NCBI GenBank assembly: GCA_021108325.1
Contig: JAIORB010000095.1
Span: forward strand, 1 to 48,370
Source of the DNA: Bacteroidales bacterium
GTDB lineage: Bacteria; Bacteroidota; Bacteroidia; Bacteroidales; UBA12077
Reading direction: 5' to 3'
Length of the DNA stretch: 48,370 nucleotides
The stretch's first letter is position 1. Each line of letters opens with the position of its first letter. A program made the position numbers and the translations under genes. Of this stretch, positions 25,427 through 33,828 are shown in pieces. The notes under the pieces are model-generated. The model made no database searches. It was not told where the DNA came from and saw only the letters and a program-made list of their open reading frames with translations.

Positions 25427-26497
25427 TTAAAAAGATAATTTACATGAAGATTTTACAAAATACATTTTCATTATACCTTTACCTTTTACTTCGAGGGGAG
25501 CTTGTTCTTCAAATTCGAATTTATCTTTAACCAGTTTATATGTTGTATCAGATACATGAATACGCATTGTTTTTGAATTCTGCTCAAGTCTGGAAGCAGT
25601 GTTCACAGGATCACCAAAAACATCATAAATGTATTTTTTTGTTCCGATAATTCCACCAACAACCTCACCTGTATCTATTCCTAAACGAATCTGCCATTTA
25701 TATTTACTCTTTTCATTTCTATCTACTAAAAAAGCCATAGCATCTATAGCTGCATTTATAATATTTTCAGCGTGTTTCGGGTCCGGAATCGGCAATCCAC
25801 AAACAGCAACGTAAGCATCACCAACAGTTTTTATTTTTTCGCAATGATGTTTATCCATAATTGCATCAAAACCCTTGATAATATCGTTTAACTCATTCAA
25901 TAATATATTTGACGGTATTTTTAATGTCTTTGCTGTAAAATCTACAATATCGCTGTAAAAAACAGTTACTTCTTTAAACAGTTCAGGCTCTGTTTTTCCA
26001 AATTCTTTTAAATCATTGGCAATTTTTTGAGGTAGGATATTTAACAATAATTTATCCGATTTTTCTTTTTCAGCTTCAATTTCTTCCTTTTGTTTTTTTA
26101 TAGTCTGATAAGATTCCGATAATTTAAGCATGGAATTTACCCTTGATATTAACTCCATTTTATCTATGGGTTTACGAATAAAATCAACTACTCCGGACTC
26201 AAATGCTGTTTGTAAGTTTTCTGACGAAGTATTAATTCCGGTACACATTATAACAGGAATATATTCTAATTCTTTATTTGCCTGGATTTTTTTACAAAAT
26301 TCAATTCCTGACATTTTGGGCATATCCCAATCGGTAAGTATCAAATCAGGTAGTTCTTTCTCTACAATTTTTAAAGCATCGAAACCATTATTGGATTTTA
26401 AAAGTTTAATATCATGATCTAAATTTTCCAGAATATGCTGAATAATTTTACCATAAATTGGATCATCCTCAACAATTAATATTTTGGAAGGTTTCAT
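25427..26497 (-). CDS. Response regulator fused to class III adenylate cyclase
   Basis: 356 residues. The receiver domain 1-125 has acidic pocket Asp11/Asp12, phospho-acceptor Asp56 (LTDWDMP) and Lys109. A coiled-coil linker spans about 128-155. The cyclase domain covers 172-345, with metal-binding Asp183 (FYSDIVDFT) and Asp227 (VGDAYV). Purine-specifying Lys223 (EKIKTVGD) and Asp292 (YDVFGD) favour ATP over GTP, and transition-state Asn299 and Arg303 (PVNTASR) are present. All catalytic residues are present, so cAMP production controlled by phosphorylation is predicted. The cognate kinase is not adjacent. It follows the PBP1A gene with a 78-nt gap and may be read from the same transcript. 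Confidence 0.94.
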   Translation of the reverse strand: MKPSKILIVEDDPIYGKIIQHILENLDHDIKLLKSNNGFDALKIVEKELPDLILTDWDMPKMSGIEFCKKIQANKELEYIPVIMCTGINTSSENLQTAFESGVVDFIRKPIDKMELISRVNSMLKLSESYQTIKKQKEEIEAEKEKSDKLLLNILPQKIANDLKEFGKTEPELFKEVTVFYSDIVDFTAKTLKIPSNILLNELNDIIKGFDAIMDKHHCEKIKTVGDAYVAVCGLPIPDPKHAENIINAAIDAMAFLVDRNEKSKYKWQIRLGIDTGEVVGGIIGTKKYIYDVFGDPVNTASRLEQNSKTMRIHVSDTTYKLVKDKFEFEEQAPLEVKGKGIMKMYFVKSSCKLSF

Positions 26498-26575
26498 TCT
26501 AAATATTTTATGCTTTATCCAATGTCAATATAAAGTTTTTAGGCTTATTATCCTAATTACTGGTTTGTACAATAA

Positions 26576-28882
26576 TCATTTTTGTTCTTGCTCTCTTTGT
26601 TGTTTTCTCTTTCTTCCAAATATTCTTCTAATAAATTCTCCTATATCTGTATCGTCTTTTCTAAAAAGATCATAAATCCAGGGCTCTCCTTCTTCATCAA
26701 AATCATTACAATCCAAAAGTGTTTGAATTGAATCAGGAATATTGAATTCTTCATTTCCCAGATAAGCATATTTATTATCCTTATATAGTTTTTGAAAGAA
26801 ATTTGCAAAAATAGGAAGAGCTGAATATGCACCTTGCCCGTAAGTTGTTGTTTCGAACCTTACAACCGGGTTATCACCTCCCACCCAAACGCCTGCTATT
26901 AATTTGGGGTTCATTCCAATAAACCAGGCATCTGTATTGTTTTGAGTAGTTCCTGTTTTCCCGGCAAAATCTCCTTCAAATTTCCAAATGGATCGTAAGC
27001 CATTCGCTGTTCCCCGATCAACAACACCTTGCATCATTGCCAATACAGTTTGAGCAATTTCTTCTGTTATCACTGTGTCCTCAGACTCATGTACCGGATC
27101 AGAGTATAAAATATTACCCTCCGAATCTTCAATTCTTCGAATAATTCGAGGTTCAATCGTTCTTCCATCATTTAAAAATACAGCATATGATTTTACCATC
27201 TCGTAAAGAGATATTTCTCCTGTACCTAAAGCCAATGAAGGAACCGGGGGTAAATAGGAGGTTATTCCCATTTTGTGTGCTAGTTCAATTGTAGAATCAA
27301 TTCCTGCCTGCATTAATAGCTTAACACTAATTGTATTCATAGAATTTGCCAAAGCGCCTTTTACAGAATAATATCCACCATATCCTCCATCAGAATTTTT
27401 AGGAGTCCAATCATCATAATCTTCATAAACCACACTATCATTTTCGAAAAAATCACATGGTTTAATCCCTCGTTCTAAAGCAGAAGCATAAACAATAGGT
27501 TTAATTGTTGATCCTGTCTGTCTCTTTGAAGTAACATGATCATATTTAAAATACTTATAATTTACTCCACCAACCCAAGCAAGAATATCCCCTGTATGGG
27601 CATTCATAACTAGCGATCCTGTTTGTAGTGTTTTAAAGTGATGCAATAAAGAATCCAAAGGCGATATTAAAGTATCTTGTATTCCATTCCAGGTAAAAAT
27701 TTCCGTATTACGGGGAACTTTCATTGCAGCAATTGCCTCATCTTGCGACAAACCTTTTTTTATTAAAGATTTATATACCTGACTTTGCTCTATTTGCAAT
27801 AATGCAAGTTTCGGATTCTTAATCCAGGGCTCTCTACCATTCCAATAATCATCAAAAGTTATCTGCAGTTTAGATAAACGATTTTCCACAGATTGCTCCA
27901 AATATTCCTGCATTTGACCATTTAGAGTAGTATATACTTTTAATCCATCGGTATATAAATTGTATTTACTACCATCTGATCTATTTTTTTTCTCTAATAT
28001 TTCTATGCATCTTTTTTTTAGATACTCGCGAAAATAAGGTGCCGGACCTTCTACATGTGTAAGTTTTCGATATTTTATTGATATCGGAATTTGTTTTAAC
28101 GAATCCAATTCTTCTTTTCTCAGATATCCATACTTATGCATTTGTCTTAATACAATATTCCTCCGTTTTAGAGCCGCTTCTTTATTTGTTCTGGGATTGT
28201 AACTTGTATTAGCCTTCAATAAACCAACCAACATTGCCGATTCTTCGATTTTAAGTTCCGAAGGTTGTTTGTTAAAAAAAATAATGGATGCAGTTTCTAT
28301 TCCATAGGTATTTTCACCAAACGAAACTGTATTCAAATAAAGCTCTAATATTTCTTTTTTTGAATATAATTTCTCGATTCGTCGAGCTATAATCATTTCC
28401 CTGATTTTTGCCACAGGAATTGTCATAATTCCAATGTCTTTTCTACCATAAAGATTTTTAGCTAATTGCTGCGTTATGGTACTTCCTCCTCCAGAGCTTC
28501 GATCAAATAAAATAACTGTTTTTACCAGAACTCTTAATGTGCTTTCAGGATCGATACCATGATGCTCATAAAAACGAATATCTTCTGTAGCAACAAGGGC
28601 ATTCAATAAATGAGCAGGAATTTCTTCAATAGATGCATTAGTTCGGTTCTGGTAATAATATCGTCCTAAAAGCGTATTATCAACAGAATAAATATTAGTA
28701 GCCGTATTGTTTTTGATTTGTTTTAATTCTGCATAAGTAGGTAAATTGCCAAAAACACCAATCTTTACAAGTACAACCAAAGTAAAAATAAAAATTGATA
28801 TGATAAATACTGCAGTAAAAAAAGATTTAACTAAAAGTTTTTTCCAGTTATTTTTTTTCTTTGAACTCCTTTTAGCACACAT
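26576..28882 (-). CDS. Class A penicillin-binding protein 1A (glycosyltransferase and transpeptidase)
   Basis: 768 residues. A cytoplasmic basic start, membrane anchor at about 18-42, then glycosyltransferase family 51 with catalytic Glu100 in ATEDIRFYEHHGID and GGSTITQQLAKNLYGR. The transpeptidase domain has its SxxK motif in QTGSTIKPIVYAS, SMN in ANSMNTISVKLL, and KTG in FAGKTGTTQNNTDAW. It polymerises and crosslinks peptidoglycan in the periplasm. Highly charged C-terminus (RRIFGRKRKQQREQEQK). It starts 9 nt after the MDR oxidoreductase gene. Confidence 0.97.
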   Translation of the reverse strand: MCAKRSSKKKNNWKKLLVKSFFTAVFIISIFIFTLVVLVKIGVFGNLPTYAELKQIKNNTATNIYSVDNTLLGRYYYQNRTNASIEEIPAHLLNALVATEDIRFYEHHGIDPESTLRVLVKTVILFDRSSGGGSTITQQLAKNLYGRKDIGIMTIPVAKIREMIIARRIEKLYSKKEILELYLNTVSFGENTYGIETASIIFFNKQPSELKIEESAMLVGLLKANTSYNPRTNKEAALKRRNIVLRQMHKYGYLRKEELDSLKQIPISIKYRKLTHVEGPAPYFREYLKKRCIEILEKKNRSDGSKYNLYTDGLKVYTTLNGQMQEYLEQSVENRLSKLQITFDDYWNGREPWIKNPKLALLQIEQSQVYKSLIKKGLSQDEAIAAMKVPRNTEIFTWNGIQDTLISPLDSLLHHFKTLQTGSLVMNAHTGDILAWVGGVNYKYFKYDHVTSKRQTGSTIKPIVYASALERGIKPCDFFENDSVVYEDYDDWTPKNSDGGYGGYYSVKGALANSMNTISVKLLMQAGIDSTIELAHKMGITSYLPPVPSLALGTGEISLYEMVKSYAVFLNDGRTIEPRIIRRIEDSEGNILYSDPVHESEDTVITEEIAQTVLAMMQGVVDRGTANGLRSIWKFEGDFAGKTGTTQNNTDAWFIGMNPKLIAGVWVGGDNPVVRFETTTYGQGAYSALPIFANFFQKLYKDNKYAYLGNEEFNIPDSIQTLLDCNDFDEEGEPWIYDLFRKDDTDIGEFIRRIFGRKRKQQREQEQK

Positions 28883-28891
28883 ACAATAATG

Positions 28892-29839
28892 TTATTTACT
28901 AATAACTATCACATTCTTGCCTTTATTGTGTCCTTTTTGAGCATATTCGTGAGCTTCGGCTATTTGTTCTAACTGGAAAGTTTTATCTATACTTATTTTT
29001 AATTTCCCTTCATTAATCCACTGAGCAATTTTATCTAAATCAGAATTATCATGTTTCATTAAAAGGGTTTTTACTTTTTTACCATTAGAAAAAAGCTGAT
29101 GTAATTTATGAACTAAAATTTTAGGACGAGGTAAAGTATTTATATAAACACCTCCAGAATTAAGCAAATGTTTACATTTTGGGAAAGTGTAATTTCCTGC
29201 TACATCGAAAAATATATCAACTTTTTTATCCAGTCTTAATACATCTTGCTCATTATAAGCAATAAACTTATCTGGTTTAAATTGCTCAATAAAATCTTTA
29301 CTTTTTGAACTGGCAACAGCAATTACTTTAGCACCCATTATCCCTGCAATTTGCATTGCAACATGCCCAACTCCTCCTGATGCTCCATTAATTAAAACTG
29401 TTTGCCCTGCCTTTAAATTAGCTTTATCGCGCAATGCCTGCAACGATGTTAAAGAAACCATTGGAAAAGCAGCGGCTTTTTCATTTGAAATATCTTTTGG
29501 TTTATTAGAAAAACATTTTTCATGACCAACAGTAAATTCGCCTAATGCTCCACCATATTTATTATCTAAAACCCCAAATACAATATCTCCTATTTTGAGT
29601 TTATCTATTTCATTTCCAACTTCAACAACTTCTCCACACACATCATATCCCAAAATAATTGGAAAAGGCGAACCAAGAATGAATTTGTGATTTCCTTTAC
29701 GCTGTTTCCAATCGATTGGATTTATGCTTACGGCATTAACTTTAATTAAAACCTGATCAGGTTTAATTACCGGCTTCTCTACATCTTTGATTTCAAAAAT
29801 ATCAGGATTCCCAAATTGATTTATAATTGCTGCTTTCAT
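28892..29839 (-). CDS. Medium-chain dehydrogenase/reductase, quinone-oxidoreductase-like
   Basis: 315 residues. The N-terminal GroES-like domain (VLIKVNAVSINPIDWKQRKG, ILGYDVCGEVVEVG) lacks a full structural zinc site. The Rossmann domain is at about 130-260 with NGASGGVGHVAMQIA, then AVASSKSKDF (NADP-type) and LLNSGGVYINTLPRP. This belongs to the zinc-independent MDR group (NAD(P)H:quinone reductase or enone reductase type); substrate unknown. Placed 9 nt upstream of the PBP1A gene and divergent from the SiaB-like gene, it is likely the first gene of a leftward operon. Confidence 0.88.
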   Translation of the reverse strand: MKAAIINQFGNPDIFEIKDVEKPVIKPDQVLIKVNAVSINPIDWKQRKGNHKFILGSPFPIILGYDVCGEVVEVGNEIDKLKIGDIVFGVLDNKYGGALGEFTVGHEKCFSNKPKDISNEKAAAFPMVSLTSLQALRDKANLKAGQTVLINGASGGVGHVAMQIAGIMGAKVIAVASSKSKDFIEQFKPDKFIAYNEQDVLRLDKKVDIFFDVAGNYTFPKCKHLLNSGGVYINTLPRPKILVHKLHQLFSNGKKVKTLLMKHDNSDLDKIAQWINEGKLKISIDKTFQLEQIAEAHEYAQKGHNKGKNVIVISK

Positions 29840-30009
29840 ATCTTACTTTTTTGAATTTTTAAAGATAATTCAAAAATCTGTAATGCTGATCTAAATAAAT
29901 AATTCAATTAAATTGCCATAATTATTCATTATTTAACCTGAAAAATTAGCGGTTTTCAGAAATTTTTCTTTACTTTTATAGTTGATTGGCAATCCAAATT
30001 TCAAAGTAT

Positions 30010-31119
30010 ATGAATATCAATACAACGTTTTGGTTTTTTGATCGAATTAAAGAGGATAACTTGTGTTTGTTATATAATGGCGATTTTAGCGATGAGATCA
30101 CCAATAAACTTATTGAGTTAAGTGAATATAACATAAATAACATAGATACTCTTTCCAAAATGAAAAAGAAAGCATCATTTTTAATGGCAGAATGCTTTCA
30201 AAATATTGTTCGGCACGGAGAATCTCTCGAAGGTAAAAGATACGCAGCTTCAGATGAAGGATTTTTTCTGACTAAAAACTGGCATGATATATATTATATT
30301 ACTTCTGGTAATTTAATTGAGAACAGTAAAATTGCGGATTTAGAACGTCAACTGGAAAAAGTTAATAGTCTGGACAGAGATGAGCTAAAAGCCTTATATC
30401 GAGAGGTCCTTGAAAATGAAGAAATTTCTGATAAAGGAGGAGCCGGATTGGGATTAATTGAAATGGCACGTAAATCAGGACAAAAATTAGAATATGTCTT
30501 TAAAGATTTTGACGAACATTTCTCATTTTTTTACAATCAAATAATTTTAAAATCAAATATAGAAGAAGGTACAGAAAACCATGATTATAATTTTGAAATT
30601 GATTCAGCCATAGATTATCATCAAAAAATGGTGTCGGAAGATATCATGGTTATACATAAAGGAGATTTCTCGCAAGATGCAATTTTCCCTGTTTTAAAAA
30701 TTATTGAAGAAAATCTTCAAAGAGAGAAAAAAGATGCCTTATCGAAAAAGAAGATTTATCATATTCTTGTTGAACTACTCCAAAACATTAGTCATCATTG
30801 TTTAATAGAAGAAAATAAAAAAGAAGGAATCTTTATGATCGGGGAAACGGAAGAGTATTTTGTAATAAATACCGGAAATTTAATCAGTAATGAAAAAGTT
30901 AACGACCTGAAAGAACATCTTGATTATATTAACGGGCTTAACAAAAAAGAGATAAAGGATTTTTATCTTAGTAAATTACGGGAACGAAACGTTCCAAATA
31001 ATGGAGGATCCGGAATAGGGCTTATTGATATTGCACGACGACTCATTTCCCCAATAAATTATTCCATCCAAAAAATTGATGATAAAAAATCATTTTTATC
31101 GTTTAATGTAATTGCATAA
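30010..31119 (+). CDS. Tandem double-domain SiaB-like (DUF6272) GHKL kinase
   Basis: 369 residues from ATG 30010 (an in-frame TTG at 29986 is less likely). Two copies of the same domain are fused. Domain 1 (about 1-182) has an N-box-like MAECFQNIVRHG at 59-70 and the G-box GGAGLGL at 143-149. Domain 2 (about 205-369) has VELLQNISHH at 254-263 and GGSGIGL at 332-338. The layout (N box, ITSGNLI / INTGNLI, helix, G box) matches SiaB-family protein kinases, which in Pseudomonas phosphorylate SiaC. Family members I know are single-domain proteins of about 180 residues, so the fusion is unusual. The SiaC-like gene follows 10 nt downstream. Confidence 0.87.
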   Translation: MNINTTFWFFDRIKEDNLCLLYNGDFSDEITNKLIELSEYNINNIDTLSKMKKKASFLMAECFQNIVRHGESLEGKRYAASDEGFFLTKNWHDIYYITSGNLIENSKIADLERQLEKVNSLDRDELKALYREVLENEEISDKGGAGLGLIEMARKSGQKLEYVFKDFDEHFSFFYNQIILKSNIEEGTENHDYNFEIDSAIDYHQKMVSEDIMVIHKGDFSQDAIFPVLKIIEENLQREKKDALSKKKIYHILVELLQNISHHCLIEENKKEGIFMIGETEEYFVINTGNLISNEKVNDLKEHLDYINGLNKKEIKDFYLSKLRERNVPNNGGSGIGLIDIARRLISPINYSIQKIDDKKSFLSFNVIA

Positions 31120-31129
31120 ATTTTTATCG

Positions 31130-31507
31130 ATGCTATCAAAACTTGAAATTAAAGGAACCCGAGATACTCCTGAAATTATATTTGACAAAGAAAATAACCA
31201 GTTTGAAATAACCGGAGATTCTTTACCGGAAGATACTACTAAATTTTTTACTCCAATTTTTGAGTGGGTTTCTGATTACTTAAAATTACCCAATAAATCA
31301 ACACATTTGATTTGTAAACTTGAATATTTTAATTCTTCGTCAGCTAAAATGTTTTATGAATTATTCTTCGAATTTCAGAAAATTGCCAAAGCAGGTTCTG
31401 AAATTAAAATAAGCTGGTATTTCGAACACGGAGATAAATTAATTGAAGAAAAAGGTTTAGAATATCAATCCATCCTTGAAATTCCTTTTGAACTCAAGGA
31501 ATTATAG
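31130..31507 (+). CDS. SiaC-family (DUF1987) regulatory phosphoprotein
   Basis: 125 residues from ATG 31130; a TTG at 31112 would overlap the kinase gene. IKGTRDTPEIIFDKENNQFEITGDSLPED at the start, then FFTPIFEWVSDYL, LICKLEYFNSSSAKMFYELF, and IKISWYFEHGDKLIEEKGLEY, match DUF1987. In P. aeruginosa SiaC is phosphorylated by SiaB on a Thr, dephosphorylated by the PP2C-type SiaA, and in the unphosphorylated form activates the diguanylate cyclase SiaD. The candidate acceptor here is within the NSSSAK segment (Ser, not Thr); alignment would be needed. No cyclase gene is adjacent. Confidence 0.88.
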   Translation: MLSKLEIKGTRDTPEIIFDKENNQFEITGDSLPEDTTKFFTPIFEWVSDYLKLPNKSTHLICKLEYFNSSSAKMFYELFFEFQKIAKAGSEIKISWYFEHGDKLIEEKGLEYQSILEIPFELKEL

Positions 31508-31511
31508 TAAT

Positions 31512-31733
31512 TTATTTATACGACACAAAAAATCGTTTACGAATAAAACATGTTACACCGGCCGGAATTATACAAATAATTGTACTAATTGGAGTATATG
31601 TACAATGTGCTTTATAGCCAATCATACATAGTTTACTTGCACTTTCTGAGGGTATAACAGTCGACAATGCCGCAAGTGTAAATACAATCGTAAGTATAAA
31701 TAACAACCAGTACCCTTTTTTTCTGATTTTCAT
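31512..31733 (-). CDS. Small membrane protein, conserved hypothetical
   Basis: 73 residues with two hydrophobic helices (about 7-27 and 44-62). Between them ASKLCMIGYKAHCTYTPIST, then basic FIRKRFF. The pattern SASK...GYKAHC..PIST is one I recall from short hypothetical proteins in several phyla, so it is likely real. Two Cys (residues 36 and 44) face the same side of the membrane. It converges with the SiaC-like gene, 4 nt between stops. Confidence 0.75.
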   Translation of the reverse strand: MKIRKKGYWLLFILTIVFTLAALSTVIPSESASKLCMIGYKAHCTYTPISTIICIIPAGVTCFIRKRFFVSYK

Positions 31734-31791
31734 AATAGAGAATAACTTAAATTCATATTATCTGCAATATAATTAATTATTGACAAGCTCT

Positions 31792-32286
31792 TTAAAAAGT
31801 ATAATAAAAATCAGAGAGAATCTTTTTTTCTGATATAATTCCTTTATCCATTCCATCCAAAAGTCGTTCACATGCTTTTTTAAAATCCGCATAAAAATCT
31901 TCGACAACTAAAATTAATTTCCCATCTATTTCATGAAGATGTTTTTTTCCATAATCAGTATTAGATTTCGATGTTAAATATGTTTGTCTGCTTGCAGTAA
32001 AGGTGTGAGCCAGGCTTGCTCGTAGCTGATCATATAAAGCATGATTATTATTCAGTTTGGTATATTTAACAGGCATTAATCGATTAATCGCATGCGAAAA
32101 ACGAAGTTTAGATTGCTCGCGCGCTTTTAAAGGTTTTGAATCTAAAAAACTACCTAATGTCTCCAGTCCCTGAGCCATAATAACAAATGCAAAATGATAA
32201 AATCCTGCAGCGACAAGTCGTCCGGTTTCCTCAACAAAAACTTTTTGGATAAAATCTTTGGCTGATAAATTATTTTCTGTATTCAT
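31792..32286 (-). CDS. Helical protein with an Rx4H motif, HEPN-like, unknown function
   Basis: 164 residues, alpha-helical. LYDQLRASLAHTF has Arg89-x4-His94, the form of the HEPN ribonuclease-type motif, preceded by a helix (AFVIMAQGLETLGSFL). The C-terminal part ends in another helix (LVVEDFYADFKKACERLL). HEPN domains bind or cut RNA in many toxin and defence systems, but several relatives are inactive. No antitoxin or nucleotidyltransferase is beside it. It begins 9 nt after the DUF2817 peptidase gene, so they are probably one transcript. Confidence 0.72.
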   Translation of the reverse strand: MNTENNLSAKDFIQKVFVEETGRLVAAGFYHFAFVIMAQGLETLGSFLDSKPLKAREQSKLRFSHAINRLMPVKYTKLNNNHALYDQLRASLAHTFTASRQTYLTSKSNTDYGKKHLHEIDGKLILVVEDFYADFKKACERLLDGMDKGIISEKKILSDFYYTF

Positions 32287-32295
32287 TTTATACCG

Positions 32296-33552
32296 TTATT
32301 GCAATTCTAATTCACTAAATCGCTTCAGGGATTTATCAAATATAATTTTGGTTTCATCAATAATATGGCTTTTCCATGCATCCGATGAGGGATAATACAT
32401 CTCCATAAAATCATTTTTTACTTTTTTCAGTTCCTCTTCAGATTCAAATCCATACTGCTCACCCTGATTTTCCAATATCATAACATGCAGAGATTTTATT
32501 GAGCCGATTGTTGTCTGACTATCCATTGTTCCATATTCAAAAAGCATCGGGATAAAAACTTTATCATTATTGACTTTTCCAATGTAACCGGCAAAGTCTC
32601 CGGAATAAGTATAAAAATCATCTGAATCGCCCCAATCAATTTGAAAACCTTCAAAAATTATTTCCATCCGTTTTTTAACAGATTCTTCTACCGGATTTGG
32701 AAATAAATGTAACTTACCCCGCTCCCCATATGCAGTATGTAAATCTATGGCAAATACCGTTTGGTAAGGGTCACATATGGTATCAATAATTTGTATAAGG
32801 TCTTTAATTTGTGGTTCAGAATCCTTGCCACCATAATACATTCCTTCGGGAAACTCATATTGACCCTGCAGAACAGCCTGCCTTAGTACTGGCATTGATT
32901 CTTTAATAATATTTTTAATAGCTTTTACAAAGAAAAAACGGTTAGCAATACTTCCTGGATTAGCTTTTTCTTTTGGGTTTATTAAATCATAAACTTTTGG
33001 ATAACCTTCATTTTTTGTTTGGTATAATTCCTTGTCAATACCACTATTACGATTTAAATCAACATTGTTTTCTGTAACTCTCCTTGTGTATTTAAAACCA
33101 TAAGGGTTTACACTGTGAATAAGAAAAATACCTGTATTTGCCAGGAACTCATCATTAATGTAATTATCCATAAAAAAAAGTTGCACAGCATTACCAACAT
33201 AACCTTCCAGACCGTGAACCCCGGAGCTGAGAATAATTATTTTATCTGCTTTTTTTGATCCCGGAATAAAGCAGAAATCAATAGTCAAATTGGTATCCTT
33301 ATTACTCATTACTGGTAATTCGAACGTTTTTGTGCCGGGATATTTTAATGATAATTCATTTGATTTTAACTTAAAATCGTGACGAGCTTCGTTGTAAGAT
33401 TCATTAAAATAAGTAAGATTGTTTTCATTCACCTGATATTCATCTTCGAGTGAAAAGTTGTTAAATGCTACATAGAAATAGCTGATTACACCAATAACAG
33501 GAATCAGAATAATTCCAATTATTATTACTGAAATTTTTATTACTTTTTTCAT
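32296..33552 (-). CDS. DUF2817 / M14-like carboxypeptidase, membrane-anchored
   Basis: 418 residues from ATG 33552 (an upstream in-frame ATG would add 13 residues before the membrane helix). N-terminal helix about 4-26. Zinc-site segment SSGVHGLEGYVGNAVQ (HxxE), HSVNPYGFKYTRRVTENNVDLNRN, and later AIDLHTAYGERGKLHLFP supply the third ligand. Then EYGTMDSQTTIGSIKSLHVM completes a fold like the M14 zinc carboxypeptidases in the DUF2817 branch. Likely acts on peptides at the periplasmic face. Substrate unknown. Confidence 0.9.
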   Translation of the reverse strand: MKKVIKISVIIIGIILIPVIGVISYFYVAFNNFSLEDEYQVNENNLTYFNESYNEARHDFKLKSNELSLKYPGTKTFELPVMSNKDTNLTIDFCFIPGSKKADKIIILSSGVHGLEGYVGNAVQLFFMDNYINDEFLANTGIFLIHSVNPYGFKYTRRVTENNVDLNRNSGIDKELYQTKNEGYPKVYDLINPKEKANPGSIANRFFFVKAIKNIIKESMPVLRQAVLQGQYEFPEGMYYGGKDSEPQIKDLIQIIDTICDPYQTVFAIDLHTAYGERGKLHLFPNPVEESVKKRMEIIFEGFQIDWGDSDDFYTYSGDFAGYIGKVNNDKVFIPMLFEYGTMDSQTTIGSIKSLHVMILENQGEQYGFESEEELKKVKNDFMEMYYPSSDAWKSHIIDETKIIFDKSLKRFSELELQ

Positions 33553-33630
33553 CGTACTATAACTTTTAAGTTTATTGTAAATATAAAACAACTTAAATTT
33601 AATTATTCTTTCTTAAATATTCAGTACCAT

Positions 33631-33828
33631 CTATGAATCTAAAATCTCTTTTACCCGTCCAACTTCACCCGTTGTTAATCTAACTTTTATTCCATGTGGA
33701 TGAGTTGCCGATTTGGTAAGAACATCCTGAACTACACCTTCGGTTAACTTTCCGGTTCTTTGATCTTTCTTAAGAACAATAGCCACTTGCATCCCCTGTT
33801 TAATATTCGATCTATTATTTCCGTTCAT
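33631..33828 (-). CDS. YwbE family protein
   Basis: 65 residues: RSNIKQGMQVAIVLKKDQRT followed by GKLTEGVVQDVLT and HPHGIKVRLTTGEVGRVKEIL. This is the complete YwbE family pattern (short beta-barrel protein of unknown function, widespread in bacteria). It overlaps the start of the NdpA-like gene's stop by one base and is in the same transcript. Confidence 0.93.
   Translation of the reverse strand: MNGNNRSNIKQGMQVAIVLKKDQRTGKLTEGVVQDVLTKSATHPHGIKVRLTTGEVGRVKEILDS

Noticed and set aside
29986..30009. TTG start of the double SiaB-like gene
   Set aside because: An ATG at 30010 begins a sequence that lines up with the second domain's start; the extra eight residues add nothing.
31112..31129. TTG start of the SiaC-like gene
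   Set aside because: It would overlap the kinase gene; ATG 31130 gives the normal DUF1987 start.
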